DNA of 64,000 bases. It comes from Epiperipatus broadwayi. Taxonomy: Eukaryota; Onychophora; Udeonychophora; Euonychophora; Peripatidae. A model generated the notes under the pieces. That model had not been told where the DNA came from, made no database searches, and worked only from the letters and a program-made list of their open reading frames with translations. Both the position numbers and the translations under genes were made by a program. Location of the stretch: the NCBI GenBank assembly GCA_028023455.1, contig JAQFVV010000018.1, positions 6,349,800 to 6,413,799 of the forward strand, written 5' to 3'. The number at the start of each line of letters is the position of its first letter. The stretch's first letter is position 1. Shown piece by piece: positions 46,759-58,289 of the stretch.

Positions 46759-48075
46759 GACCTGGGTCTTGTTTTACGCGATAGATAGGTTCCTCAGAAA
46801 ACACGCGCAAAAGAAATCGCACAAAAATAGACGTAACTTATGTTGAAAAAGGAGGGATACGGACTGTGATTTTTCAAAAATCGCATAAAAGCAAAGCATC
46901 AACGTAAAATTACTTTAAAATTCGCACAAAAAAAAAAATAAGGAAATAAAATATGACTAATAAAAAATTTCAAATTTGAAAAAAATTGATCCAAGACAAA
47001 CTTTTTTTAACTATAATATTTAATTTTATTTAAAACAATATATTTTTATGCATAATTTACAGTACAGTAATTTACATTTTTTTATACACATTTTAATTAT
47101 TATCGCTATTTGCCGATAAACAGGTTCGTTTGCAAACTGGTAAAAAATCAGATTCTTCACAAGAGAAAATACAACTAACGCCAACTTCACTCTCATGTTG
47201 TGTTAATGGTTTTCTGGTGACAACGTAATTAGTAATTAATCTTTGAGACGATGATTTTATTAATTGTTTATGAAGCTCGCAATATCCAGACATACACGTT
47301 GGAATTTAAGAGCACATTCGTGATTAGTGTCATTAATAAGAAAATAATTTGCCAACTGATTAGAAAGTTGAAGACCTTCTCGAATCATTTTTGCAGTGAA
47401 AGGAACAGGTTCAACTTCTGTTTCATTATCTTTTTCTACACTGCTGGGAAAAATTTAATTAAAACTAACAACTAAAAATTAAATTCTTATTTTTTAATTT
47501 TCAATTCCGTTTAAAAATCAAATTTTGTTTCAGATCACATTAATTTCAGGTCGCCTTAAGTAATTTTTAAATTGTTAATTACAATTAAAAATCAGATTTT
47601 AATTTTTAATTGTCAAATTTAATTGTGCCCACTGCTATTACTCACCTTTTAAAAATAAACTAAATGATTAATAATTGATTACGTTCTTTTTTAAAAAGCA
47701 AAAACAGAATATGATTTGCACAATGTTTGAACAAATTTACGTTATAATCTTGTAAAATTTAATGTGTGAACATAAAATGTGGAAATAATGATTTTAATTT
47801 CATTATTGCATAAAATCTTACTATTATAAAGCACTGAAAATATTGAAATTATTAAGATGAAAGTCAAATTCCAATAATGTGCTATTACTTTAAATATGAC
47901 AAAAGCGCGTGAAATTTATTATTTAAAGTAATAGCGCATTATCGAAGTTCGACTTCCGATCTAATACAGTGTTAATGCGTAAAAGAAAACCGCATACAAA
48001 AATATTAAGAAGAAACATGATTCGCGTAACTTCAAAATCACGTTAAATAAATCCGCATAAAACGAGACCCAGGTG
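46759..48075 (-). mobile_element. pogo/Tigger-like element, internally deleted
   Basis: Left end GACCTGGGTCTTGTTTTACG and right end (read inward) CACCTGGGTCTCGTTTTATG are inverted repeats flanked by TA (46757-46758, 48076-48077). The CTCGTTTTATGCG core resembles the Tigger terminus. Length 1317 bp. Inside, a minus-strand remnant matches the transposase C-terminus (separate entry). Confidence 0.82.
47270..47460 (-). pseudogene. Tigger-like transposase C-terminal remnant
   Basis: Minus strand: SSVEKDNETEVEPVPFTAKM, REGLQLSNQLANYFLINDTN and ALKFQRVCLDIASFINN. The LxLAxxLxxYFxxND...ALKFQR pattern is the acidic and alpha-helical tail seen in CENP-B/Tigger transposases. The DNA-binding and DDE domains are gone. 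Confidence 0.65.
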
Positions 48076-48959
48076 TATTTATATTATATAATATGAACAA
48101 GTATGCTTCTCTGGAAAACATATCTTGAAAGAGGTAGAATATAAACATTTTTTTAATATAAATATGTGTCTTAGAAAATTTTTAGTAATCTTAGACTGCC
48201 TCTTGAAATGAGAAATTTTTTCATATTCTAAATTGTTGTCTGTATTGTCAATGGTTATTCAGTATCATGATGTTATGAACAAGGTTGGTTTATCCAAAGT
48301 CTAAAATCAAAATAGTTTTGAGCAAATAATGGAAAATTATGAACTCAAAATTTTAATGCATTCTTGTTTATCAGGCTTTTGAGTTTCCCATTTTAAATTA
48401 TATGACATTTTACTATTTTATTGTATTTATAATAGTAAGTAATATTTCCACTTCCTTCATTATTTTTACATTTTCATAGAATTTTAATTTTTTTTTTTTT
48501 TTATCTTTTATTAGGGATAATGTTTTTCCTTCCAAATACCTAATGATTTTCTCAACTTAGAATGTGCAAGAAAAAAATGAAGAAATCTTATCTTCCTAAA
48601 TTGTTAGGTTCTGAAGGTATGGATTATCTCAGGTAAGAAGTGTCATTTGTTAATAGAATGGAAATTTTGTGAGGAATACAAAGAAATTATCACTGAAGAT
48701 GTAATCTGAACTTTAGTTAATGATAAATTACAAATTATAAACAAACAATAAAATAATAATTATTTCGGATGTGAAAATTTCTTTTTTTCCTTATTTTTTA
48801 TATAGTTATCACTATTTATCTTAGGCTTATTGTTTTCATTAGTTTTTCTAGTTTCTAGCAATGTAAAGTTTTTTGCTCTAACATTATTAAAACTGAAATT
48901 ATTGTGAATATTGTGACTCAGAGTCAGTTTTTTAAAAAAATTCAAAATTGCGCCTCATG

Positions 48960-49125
48960 ATTAAAGCAGTTAAAATGAGAATCTAAATCATCTACATTTG
49001 TGGATGATGCAGTTGTTTTAGAACACAATTCTTCACAGTTTCAGAAAATATTACAAGGTTTATCAAATGAAAGAAAAAAAGCAGGACTAAAGATAAATAC
49101 TAAAAAATTAAAATATATATTTAAT
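48960..49125 (+). pseudogene. RTE-like LINE RT, second part
   Basis: SSTFVDDAVVLEHNSSQFQK followed by LSNERKKAGLKINTKKLKY matches the F.DD box and the following GLKIN...TK motif of RTE RTs. It resumes in the order expected after the block at 45.6 kb. Confidence 0.72.
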
Positions 49126-49164
49126 AATTTTTCAAAAAAATAAATAAATTATAATTTATTTTAT

Positions 49165-49400
49165 GTATTTGTTCTTGCCCCATTTTTATTTCCTGACTAA
49201 TTTTGTATGCACATATTTAATCTCTTGCTTTAATTTATTTTCTAATTCATATTGACGCTCTTCTATCTTTATTATTAATATTTTCTGACCTTGTTTCATT
49301 TCTTGTCTGAGCTCTTCCTGGTTTTGTTTCATTTCTTGTTTAAGCCCTTCCTGGCTTTGTTTTATTTCTTATTTAAACACTTCTGGGCTTTGTTTCTTTT
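49165..49400 (-). pseudogene. Coiled-coil fragment with 13-residue repeats
   Basis: Minus strand: EIKQSQEGLKQEMKQNQEE, LRQEMKQGQKILIIKIEE and LENKLKQEIKYVHTKLVRK then stop. The repeated xxLKQEMKQxQ heptads predict a coiled coil. Similar repeats stand in gag-like proteins of arthropod retroelements, but nothing else of such an element is visible. Upstream a stop cuts the frame. Confidence 0.5.
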
Positions 49401-50949
49401 CTTATTGAACTCTTTCATTTCCTTATTAAGCTTTTCAACACTGCCCTTATAAACTCATCTTGATCTGTTTTTAAGTTGACAGAAATTTTATTAAATTCTC
49501 TTGACCCAATATTTCGAATTTAATTTAATTTAAGACATTAGGACAATGGATCATTTATCAAATGGTTAAAATATCAAAAAAATACTATATGAACATATGC
49601 ATATGCATATGCTTCACTAAATATATACCCCCAAACAATGAGTGCTATAACACAACTAAGATAGCCATTATTATTAAAAATATAAAAATAACATTTATTT
49701 ATCTAAGTTTATAAAATTTTACCTCTACCATTCCATTATGAAAGAACTGTTGCAAATTCCATTCACCCTTGAAGATATATTATAAATGCCTAGACTAAAT
49801 TACTATAAGTTATAAAAAATATATAATAATTTTAAAGTCTAGGTAATCCTGGTTAAACAATTAAATTGTATACATCTAAAGTTAACTCATTCACACTCAC
49901 AAATAAATACGTGGCTTATATGTGGAATAAATCATATAAATACTACATAAGTGTAAATACCTGTTCTTCATTTTCACAAACTTTCAATGGAGAATGCTTA
50001 AATAAAACAGATACAAAAAAAAAAACCCATAATAATAATACTTTGACCTTTTTCTTTATTTTTTAAAAGTTCTAAGTAAATAAAATTCATAAGCTGTTTT
50101 CAAATCTTTGTCCCATCATGATTTAGGAAAAGTAAACCGATAGAGCTGAAGACTGCAGAAAAAGAACCATTAAATTAAAAGATGAATAGTTTTAAGAATA
50201 TGAAGTCTATTGTTCAGTACTTGTTTTAGAAGATGATTCCAGCAAGAAAATGACATTAATTAACAATTCTTGGAAATGCTTAAAAAATTTAAATTAATTG
50301 AGATGTCCACATCTTTCTCCTAGAGATATTCAAATAGATTGTTATTTTTATTTCTCCATTAACATACATCTTGAAAATATTTCTCATGCCTGATGAAATT
50401 GGCAGAGCTTCAGGCAATTTGGCTTTTTAGCTACACATATTTATTATTTTTTCATGCATTATAATAATTTTTGTAATTTAGCAGTATAATGGCAAGGCAA
50501 AATATCAAGAATCGTCAATGACAAAAGCAAAAGAGTAAAGTAATCCTCTTCAAATAGTTCCTTATTTCTATCCAATTTTCTCTTTACGCAAGCATTTCCA
50601 TAGCATCCTTTGAACATATAACCTGATCCTCACGTTTCATAATAAACTTATGTTATAAATAAACAGTTGTACACACACCTGGTGTTAATCTTTTTGAATA
50701 TTGCCGCATTTAAAATAGAACATCAAAATATGTATATTTAATAAAAATAAAATAAATAATTTTAAACAAATTTTATAAAATGAAACAAGCATTTCTCCTT
50801 ATTTTACCATATATCCACCACACACATACATTCTATTGCTATTATTACTATGATATTTATTATTACTATTGAAATAAGATTTATTACTACTGACTACACT
50901 TACAACAACTGAAATGTTAAATATTGGCAGGAAAATAGTCCAGATGAGC

Positions 50950-51370
50950 GAGAAAAATAGAAAAGATATTGATGAAACTACTATGAATAAATATAGCATG
51001 GATGCTGAAGCCACTCAATGATGTTGATGTTATTACTACAGATGATTATTTGGATGAAAATACAAATGAAGAAAAGTACCAAAAACACATGAAGAATGGA
51101 AAGAAGGTAAAAAAACAATCAGAAATTAAAGAAGAGAGCATAGAAAAAGTAATGGATCAAGTAACATCAGAAGTATATAAAGTAGAAACCAGAGACACCT
51201 ATACTCAATTTTTACAAGGCCAGATTTTTCAATTAAAAAGTATTGACTGCTGGTTCTCTGTTAAGTGGACAAATAAAATTTGTTAAGTATAATCTATCAA
51301 ACAAGTTAATTCAGATTATTACATATGATGGCAAAAGATGTATCGAGTTGATGGTGGAATTGCTAAGGCA
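50950..51370 (+). pseudogene. Unrecognised coding-like segment
   Basis: A 94-codon frame at 51002-51286 is rich in Glu, Lys and Asp (NTNEEKYQKHMKNGKKVKK). An overlapping frame from about 51240 reads LLTGSLLSGQIKFVKYNL, SNKLIQIITYDGKRCIELMV and LLRQQ before a stop, with less biased composition. The shift between them looks like a frameshifted old gene or element. I do not recognise either part. Confidence 0.3.
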
Positions 51371-52129
51371 ACAAACCCATAAAAAATTAAGATTTTGATA
51401 CTTCTAACTTTCAATATAAGGGATTCTCAAAAATGAGAGCAAAACCTAATATAAAAAATTGAGATGTTGAAACATAATCCACAGGAGCAGGTCTGGATGA
51501 GACGAAAGATTAATAGTAGTTCAAAGCATAGGGATAATCTGAACAGATCATTACCATCCTATCATAGCCTGATTTAAATAAAGATTACCAATTATGCATG
51601 GATTAGAATATTTACCTGAATATCCCCATGACCTTGGATAGCACCAGTAATAAGGTTACTATTAAAATATATAGTTAAAATAATAAGAAATGAATTGTGG
51701 ATCACCATTTCATTGACTTATCATTTTAAGGACAGGGTATTGTAATATTGTGAACAGTGACTAACTCTGGCCTTGACAATATTACAAGCTTCTTAAATTT
51801 AAAATTAGAATGGGAAAACAATAGATTAACTTTTCCCATATGTATTATCTTATATATAAAACCCGTTTTTCTGTTGTGTGATTGGTGAATGAATGTCTAT
51901 CTGATATCACAACCACTACGTTTATGCGAAGGAAGTAATTCCACTATTAAATAAAAAACACTGAGAAAAGTCAGTATGAATACTTTTAATTATAGAGTTA
52001 TAGTATATTTTCATGGTAAAGATTCCTATTCAGCTACAAATGCTGATTATATAATTCAATGTCAAGGCACTCTGTGCTTTCATGATCTGTCAATCCCCTA
52101 ATATAGTTCAGATAAATGACATACTTAGC

Positions 52130-52900
52130 AATGTTTAATAAAGTAAACATATTTACATTAAATCTTGAAAAAAAAATTGTTAAAGCAAACAATTAAAAAA
52201 ACATATTACAAATATTTTAATAAAAAAATATTACAAAAATGACAAGCGTTTCTGTATTCTGACATTAATAAATGGTAACTATTAATAAAGCTAAAAAAAT
52301 TTGATTCATGGGACCCTATCGAAAAAAAACTTTTTTCATAGGGCACTCCAATAAATATCAAATATAACAGGTATATTTAAAAATATAAATTTTAATTTAG
52401 GTTTATCAAAATTGGGAAATTTATTTATATAATATTTAAATATTTTGTTTAATTCATATTAAATCTTAAAAAAAATTTGTTAAAGCAACCGATTATTATA
52501 AAAATGATGGTCTCCACCATTAAAAAACCACTTGGAAAAAACACATGCTTTTAATTGAAATCAAGTATTTAAAGCATAAAGAAAATGTGATTACAGTACA
52601 TAAATTCATGTTTAAAATGTGATATATAATGGGGGGAGGGGGGTCGTTAGCGTATAATTGAAGTCAAAATGTCTGTCTTTCAGGGTACTATGTTTTTCAT
52701 GTTTAATATATATTAAAATCTTTTGTTTAATTTACATTAAACTTTAATAAGTTTTGATTAGCATATAACTGAAATCGAAATGATGACCTTCTGGCTGGCT
52801 ACATTTCGCACATTTAATATATAATATTATAATCTTTTATTCAATTTATAAACTCAAAAAAAAAATTGTTAAACCAACCAATTAAAAAAACAGCACTGGG
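52130..52900 (+). repeat. Diverged tandem repeat
   Basis: A block like TTTACATTAAATCTT, A-run, ATTGTTAAAGCAA recurs near 52155, 52451, 52726 and 52846, with intervening blocks related to TAGCATATAACTGAAATC (twice, near 52660 and 52755). Unit length is irregular, about 120-300 bp. Confidence 0.6.
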
Positions 52901-53482
52901 CAATGTAATCTAGTTTTTTTATAATATCCAGCATTAATGATTACATTTTCTTAAAATGATATGAAAATTCTCAAACACTTTTTTTAATATGATTATTTTA
53001 ATATATGGTATAAATATTTGTAAAAGAAAGAGAAAGTATAAAATCGATTATTTCTTTTAATTCTCTTTCTTCAATAATTTTATCTATTTACCAGTTCTAA
53101 TTTTAGTTTTTGAAAAAGAACTAAGGAATTAAAATTACCTTCAGTAAAATATTTAATAATTTTTAAGTTTAACTTTTTAAGAGAGATAAAGTAGATAAAG
53201 TTTTATATTTAATAATATTTTTAAAAAAAAGGGGAAAAAATAATAATAAAGTTCTAACATTTTTGTTAAATTTTATTTTAATTAGTTAAGAGTTGTTTTT
53301 TTTCTTTCTTTTCTCTTTATCTCTCTCTCTCTCTAAATCCATGACAATTAAAAGATTAACTTTTTTGGTATAAGTGAAAAATGGGTACAGGAAAATTTTT
53401 TTAAATCGTTTTGCAATAAAAAAAAAAGGGAAATAGGTGAACAATTGTTTTTGTAGAAAATATAAAAAAAATTTTTTTTTTA

Positions 53483-53760
53483 AATAATGTTTTTAGGTAA
53501 ATAACCCACTAAAAAGTAAAAAATAACAAATAATTTTTTGATTTTTATAAAGCTTTTATGAAATGGATTATTACTTTGATATTTCTTACTTTTTTTTTTT
53601 TCATATGTCATAGTATTGGCCGGGATGCGAACCCACAACCGTCTTCAACCAACTACTTGCTTGCAAGGCCGCTGAGATGACTTCTTGGCTAACCATGCTT
53701 GACATTTTTTAGTGGGCTATTTACATAAAAGCACTATTTTAAAAACATCTTTTTTTAAAT
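53483..53760. mobile_element. Small inverted-repeat element with tRNA-like centre
   Basis: Left ATGTTTTTAGGTAAATAACC followed by CACTAAAAAGT is the inverted form of right TTTTTTAGTGGGCTATTTAC and AAAAACAT. Between them, minus strand 53700-53612 reads GGTTAGCCAAGAAGTCATCT, CAGCGGCC and, later, TGTGGGTTCGCATCCCGGCC, with a good B-box (GGTTCGCATCC) and a possible A-box. It may be a tRNA-derived SINE trapped in a MITE. Confidence 0.65.
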
Positions 53761-54097
53761 ATTATTTTTTAGTTATAAATAAAATATAAAATTTCAATTT
53801 AAATAAAACAATTTTTTTCGCGAGCCTTTTTTTAATTATGTTTCTTATTATTTCCACAAGAGAATGCCTGCTGTCAATGATTTTGACAGCTACATTCATT
53901 TTAAATCCTAAAAAAAAAAACATAGTTCTCTAATTTTACGCAACTATTTTTTTTTTTCCATCATATTTATGAAATATTAATTATTTTGGCTTAAAAGTAT
54001 ATATAATATACTTGTATTTAAATATTAAATTCATATTTTAGTAAGAAATATTTACTTTTAATTAAATAAATTAATATTAACTGAATTTTACTTTACA

Positions 54098-54175
54098 GAT
54101 GTTACTGTTAGCTCAATTGTTAAGGACTTTCCAGAAAAAGTAAGGTTATGAGTTCAAGTTCTAATCAGGGACTAG
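54098..54175 (+). repeat. tRNA-derived SINE-like remnant
   Basis: GTTACTGTTAGCTCAATTGT then TAAGGAC is an A-box region; GAGTTCAAGTTCTAATC 30 bases later is a B-box. No acceptor stem pairing. Short, solitary copy. Confidence 0.5.
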
Positions 54176-54751
54176 ATTTTTTTGTAATTGTTAAAAAATT
54201 TTAAATGTGGATATCCTGACAGAAACATAGACAGGTCAAGTTAATAGAAAAGCATTTAAAATAGACCAAATTGCTTAGTAATATATTTTATGTAGAAGAC
54301 TGGATTGTGATTTGGTGGACAGAACTGTTCCAAAAATAGGAATGTAAATAAATCAAAAGATTTCAATGTCTTGTAAGTTCAGTTTTTTAAACAAGCTGTT
54401 GAAAAGAATAGTAGAGAAATTCTTAATCAAGCTGTTGAGAAGAGAAGTCAATAAAACCCACATGGAAACTGGAAATGACAGATGTATCTCAGATATAGAC
54501 AATCTGCAGCCTTCTGCATGACCCACTTGATTTATGAAAATACTAATATAATAACTTACTATGTAAAACATATTTTCTTTAAAAATAATTTTATTAATAT
54601 ATGCTGTATAATAAATATGATGTTTTTGAATTTTTTCTTTTAGTGCTATGGCCTGATTTATGATGAATATCTCATAGTTTGTTATACGATTTTAAATATA
54701 CTTATCACAACAAAAAAAGATAAACCCAATTCTGTATTTAATGAAGATTAC

Positions 54752-54910
54752 CTGAGCTAAGAGTGGCCTCCTGTCACTGATATTATATTTGACCCATGCC
54801 ATAACAGCATTAAATACTTGCTCTTCACTACGAACATTTAACTCATCACTGGAAATTATATCGATTAGTTGGTTCACAGGCAGTAATAAAAACTCTTCAC
54901 TTTCAACAAC
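54752..54910 (-). CDS. KLHL20: KLHL20-type exon: C-terminal half of BACK domain
   Basis: Read on the minus strand this 159-bp exon gives 53 codons, phase 0 at both ends, starting [11 protein letters not shown] and ending SDRRPLLAQ. It holds the BACK-domain run [19 protein letters not shown], almost unchanged from vertebrate KLHL20. A pyrimidine-rich tract and AG precede it, and GTAATC follows. In the family, BACK links the BTB domain, which binds Cullin-3 and dimerises, to the Kelch propeller that holds the substrate. KLHL20 is thus the adaptor of a CUL3-RBX1 ubiquitin ligase; human substrates include DAPK1, PML and ULK1. This is the most 5' exon found here; BTB exons were not seen between it and the right edge. 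Confidence 0.95.
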
Positions 54911-55849
54911 CTAAAACAATACATTAAAATATTTTATAATTAAATAACTCCAAAATATTAAATAAAATTAAAAAATTAACATGCCATCATTTTCATTAAA
55001 GTCATATAACTGCAGACACAAAATTTGCTTTTACACAAGAAAGTCAATCCAGGTGTTATTAGAAAATACAACTGCTATAATATGTAAACAGATATCATGT
55101 TAAGGATGCAGTAAATATATTGCACTCCACAATTATTTAAAACAATAACTCTTTACATAATTATAATCAAAATGTTATATAAATGACTTTGTTAATCAGT
55201 TATTTTTCAGCTTTATAATATAAATTATATATATACACATATACTTATTTTGTACATTACATTAATTAAAATTGAAAGCACAGTATCCAAACTTATGATT
55301 CTAATAAATGAGTGGAATTTTTTTTTTAAAACAAACTTATTTTTTTTTTCCAAACAGTCAGCAATAACCAATTCACCTAAACATCTAATTATTGGTCAAT
55401 AAATTGATAAATCTTAGTTAGAGATTAAAATAAGAAAGAAAAATAAAACTGCTCACCAATTAGAAGTTGGCTAAACTGATGAATAATAACTTTTCCATTA
55501 TGGAAGTATGCTGAAAAAGCTTTTTACTTTTATAATCACTCATGTATATCATAAGCTTTGCTACTACTTGCAAATATTAAAAAAACAACAACCTGGCACC
55601 CAAAAAGATTTTTATTACTGGTCCCATTTCTACAAGAGGGGTGGAAATGAATTACTATATACTATATCATTATGTAACAAATCCGATTTTTTACTTCATT
55701 GATATATTTAAATCATATCTAATGATTTAAATATAGCAATAGTCAACAATTATTAATATGACTATTAAAACAAATTATTCACAAATGTCATTAATTCTAT
55801 ATATAAATATAAATTTGCACCCCTTACTTTAAATACTTTTTAGCAACAT

Positions 55850-55915
55850 TTTTATTGTGGATATACAATATCATAGCTCTGAGGAAGACTGCAGGACAGT
55901 CAAAATGTCAGGATG
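55850..55915 (+). ncRNA. Hammerhead-like hairpin of PLE type, degenerate
   Basis: CTGAGGA (55879-55885) is followed by A, a perfect 5-bp stem GACTG/CAGTC with loop CAGGA, then AAAA in place of GAAA, then TGTC. This is the layout of hammerhead motifs in PLE terminal repeats (CTGANGA, GACC-type stem, GAAAC, GTC) with one core base changed. The preceding ATTGTGGATATACAATATCA recurs at 56910-56940 in front of a LINE fragment. Confidence 0.45.
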
Positions 55916-56831
55916 TGTGTTTATATCTTCAATAACATTTTTTTGCTAAAAAATATTTAAAGAGACGTAAACAAATATTAAAAAAGGTAAATAGTATATA
56001 TATATATTAAATATTAATAAAAAATATTAACAATAACAATTATTAAATTCTGAAGTACTTTCAATTGCTTTTGTAATCATTCTCAATTGTTAAAACCATT
56101 AAATGTAGCAAGAGAAAACATAATCAAGTAATATCCCAAGATTAATGAATTTTAATATTTTCAGATTAGGAGATTTACAATTTTCTATTTCTATTTATAA
56201 GAATTGCGCATTTGATTTTCCTCATGAAGAATTCTAGTCTTAACCAGATTAAAATTACAGATTTTCTTATAAGCAAATAAAACAAACACTGTTATTATAA
56301 CATTTCTTTTTTTATTTTTTGCTTATACAAAAACTAATATTCTTTTGTTTCTCAATACTGTATTTTCGATTTCCAAATATATGATGCATTACATTCACAC
56401 ATAACTCGATATATAATAGTATTTTTTTTTGTTTTGTAAGTATTAAATTTTTAAATTATTCATCACTTTACTAATATTAAACAGAATTCAAAATGAGACA
56501 TTATATAATTCTCCAATATGTATTTTTATTTATTTAGTTTGTGCATTTGAATTTAATAAAATCGATATTTATTTTTTATTAGTAGTATTTTGCTTTGTTA
56601 AAATTATTCTTTTGAAACTAATATAATTCGTTTACTATCATAATTAACTTCTATCCACTGTAAAACTTGCAATATTTTGTGATTTACCATATTTAGAATG
56701 GCATAACTTATGAAATAAATAAGATCTTATATCTTATATGGAATTGCAACTTTTGTTTAAAATATATATATATTGTTTTTGTAATTGCTAATTAACAATT
56801 TATAAATTAATAAATCAACAGACATTACCAC

Positions 56832-56853
56832 ATATGGTGATCATGTGATGTTT
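56832..56853 (+). repeat. Family A scrap
   Basis: TATGGTGATCATGTGATGTT is the family A block found at 18383, 27223 and 38951; the flanks do not match. Confidence 0.5.
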
Positions 56854-56904
56854 ATATCTAGATATTTAATATCTATATTCTGTTCTTTTACTATTAATCA
56901 TTTT

Positions 56905-58066
56905 AAACAATTTTTTATTGTAGATATACAATATTATAGCCCTGATACTGTTTGGCAAAAGGCACTGATCTACAAACAAAGCAAAGTCATCAATTGCAAA
57001 TCTACCTTTATACTTTTGGAAAATGCCCTCAAGGATAGGAAATTTAGAGTTGTTCTTGGCCACAACACCAGAAAAACTTACTCAACTAAAAATGTTACAC
57101 TTGCAGGGATTAATTCTCCCCCCCAAATTCTTCTCAATTGGTATATTCATGATCTTTCCAGCACAGCTTCAAAAAAAAAACATCTATGTTGATGACACTG
57201 CCCTTGCTTTCAATAAACTCTGATTTAAGGTACTTGAGGATTATTTCAGTTTTTGGAACCTCAAGCCAAATCCAGAAAAATCAGTTTCTACTTGTTTTCA
57301 CCCCAATCACAACCTATCAATCACATCCAAATTATTTGGGAATTAATTTGGATGAAATTCTTTCCTTTAAACCCCGGTTTACTGATATAAACAACATATT
57401 GCCACCAGAAATAATGTCATCTCCAAGTTTGCAGGTACCACATGGGATTCTAATGCTGGCAACCTTAGAACTTCTGGATTAGTAATGTTCTCTAGTATGG
57501 TGCAAAAGTACACATACTAATCTTGTGGATATTTAAATTAATGAAACTTTGTGTATTATTTCTGGCATTTCTTAAATCAACACGAGTAAAATGGTTATCT
57601 GACTCTCAAAAATCACTTAAGCTAACCTAAGATACAGGTTAGCAACTATTAAAGAATTCAACAAACTTGTTGAGCTATCAAATTATCCAATCAACAGCCA
57701 CCTAAACATCAGCCTAATATCAAGGCAATCTTTTTGGTTTACTGGTAATTCTCAGCAGCCATCCACATTGGATTAATAGAATATGGATACATGACTGGAA
57801 TAATTTCATTATAAATAATCATACTCTAATAGCTGACCCTATTTTCAAAGTACCTGATTTCTCCCAAGAAAACTTGAGTTGAAGATTAACAGACTCAGAA
57901 CAGACCAGGATAGATGTCGTTATGGGGCATATTTACAGGGAGGGTCCAATTTACCAAGCCCCCGTTGACCTCTTTACTCTACATAGCATGGAGTTGACTC
58001 TTGATTCATGAAGAATTGTTGGTATTAAATTTTAATGTGCTGAAACCATATGCTAAATAAATAAAT
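56905..58066 (+). pseudogene. Jockey/CR1-like LINE RT and 3' end
   Basis: In shifting plus frames: LKDRKFRVVLGHNTRKTYST, then LQGLILPPKFFSIGIFMI (family GVPQGSVLSPLLFxIYxNDI), then NIYVDDTALAFNK (catalytic DD), then FWNLKPNPEKSVSTCFHPN (LKLNxxKTxxxxF). Near the end, RRLTDSEQTRIDVVMGH-like sequence precedes an AAATAAATAAATA tail, a usual CR1/jockey-type 3' end. Many frame changes. Confidence 0.78.
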
Positions 58067-58075
58067 AGTTTATTT

Positions 58076-58260
58076 TTTTAACTTATTCTTAAGTTGATTT
58101 ATACTATCTTTGTGCCCACAAATAAAAACATCATCAACATCTCATATAAATTTTAATACCTGTATTATTAATAGCATTGAAGATATTGTCCTCAGGCAAA
58201 ATTACAAATTTGCACAAATATAATAAAATATATGAGCCAGTCTTTAGATATTTTATAGTA
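58076..58260 (-). pseudogene. PLE reverse transcriptase scrap
   Basis: Minus strand: LPEDNIFNAINNTGIKIY and, after a stop, DVDDVFICGHKDSINQLKNK. It aligns with RYVDNTFVVWAHGG at 23.25 kb, the RT motif containing the catalytic Asp pair, here intact as VDD. No other part is preserved. Confidence 0.5.
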
Positions 58261-58289
58261 TTATACCGAACACTCAATCCATCCTTGAT

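Larger units (their letters stand above)
43374..54751 (-). other. KLHL20 intron of 11.4 kb
   Basis: It contains a ribozyme-like relic, a broken RTE-like LINE with two DNA transposons between its parts, a coiled-coil gag-like fragment and several small repeats. I see nothing to support in 43880-45190 (apart from a GC-richer patch at 44270-44450), 48080-48950, 49500-50690 and 54180-54751. Confidence 0.85.
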
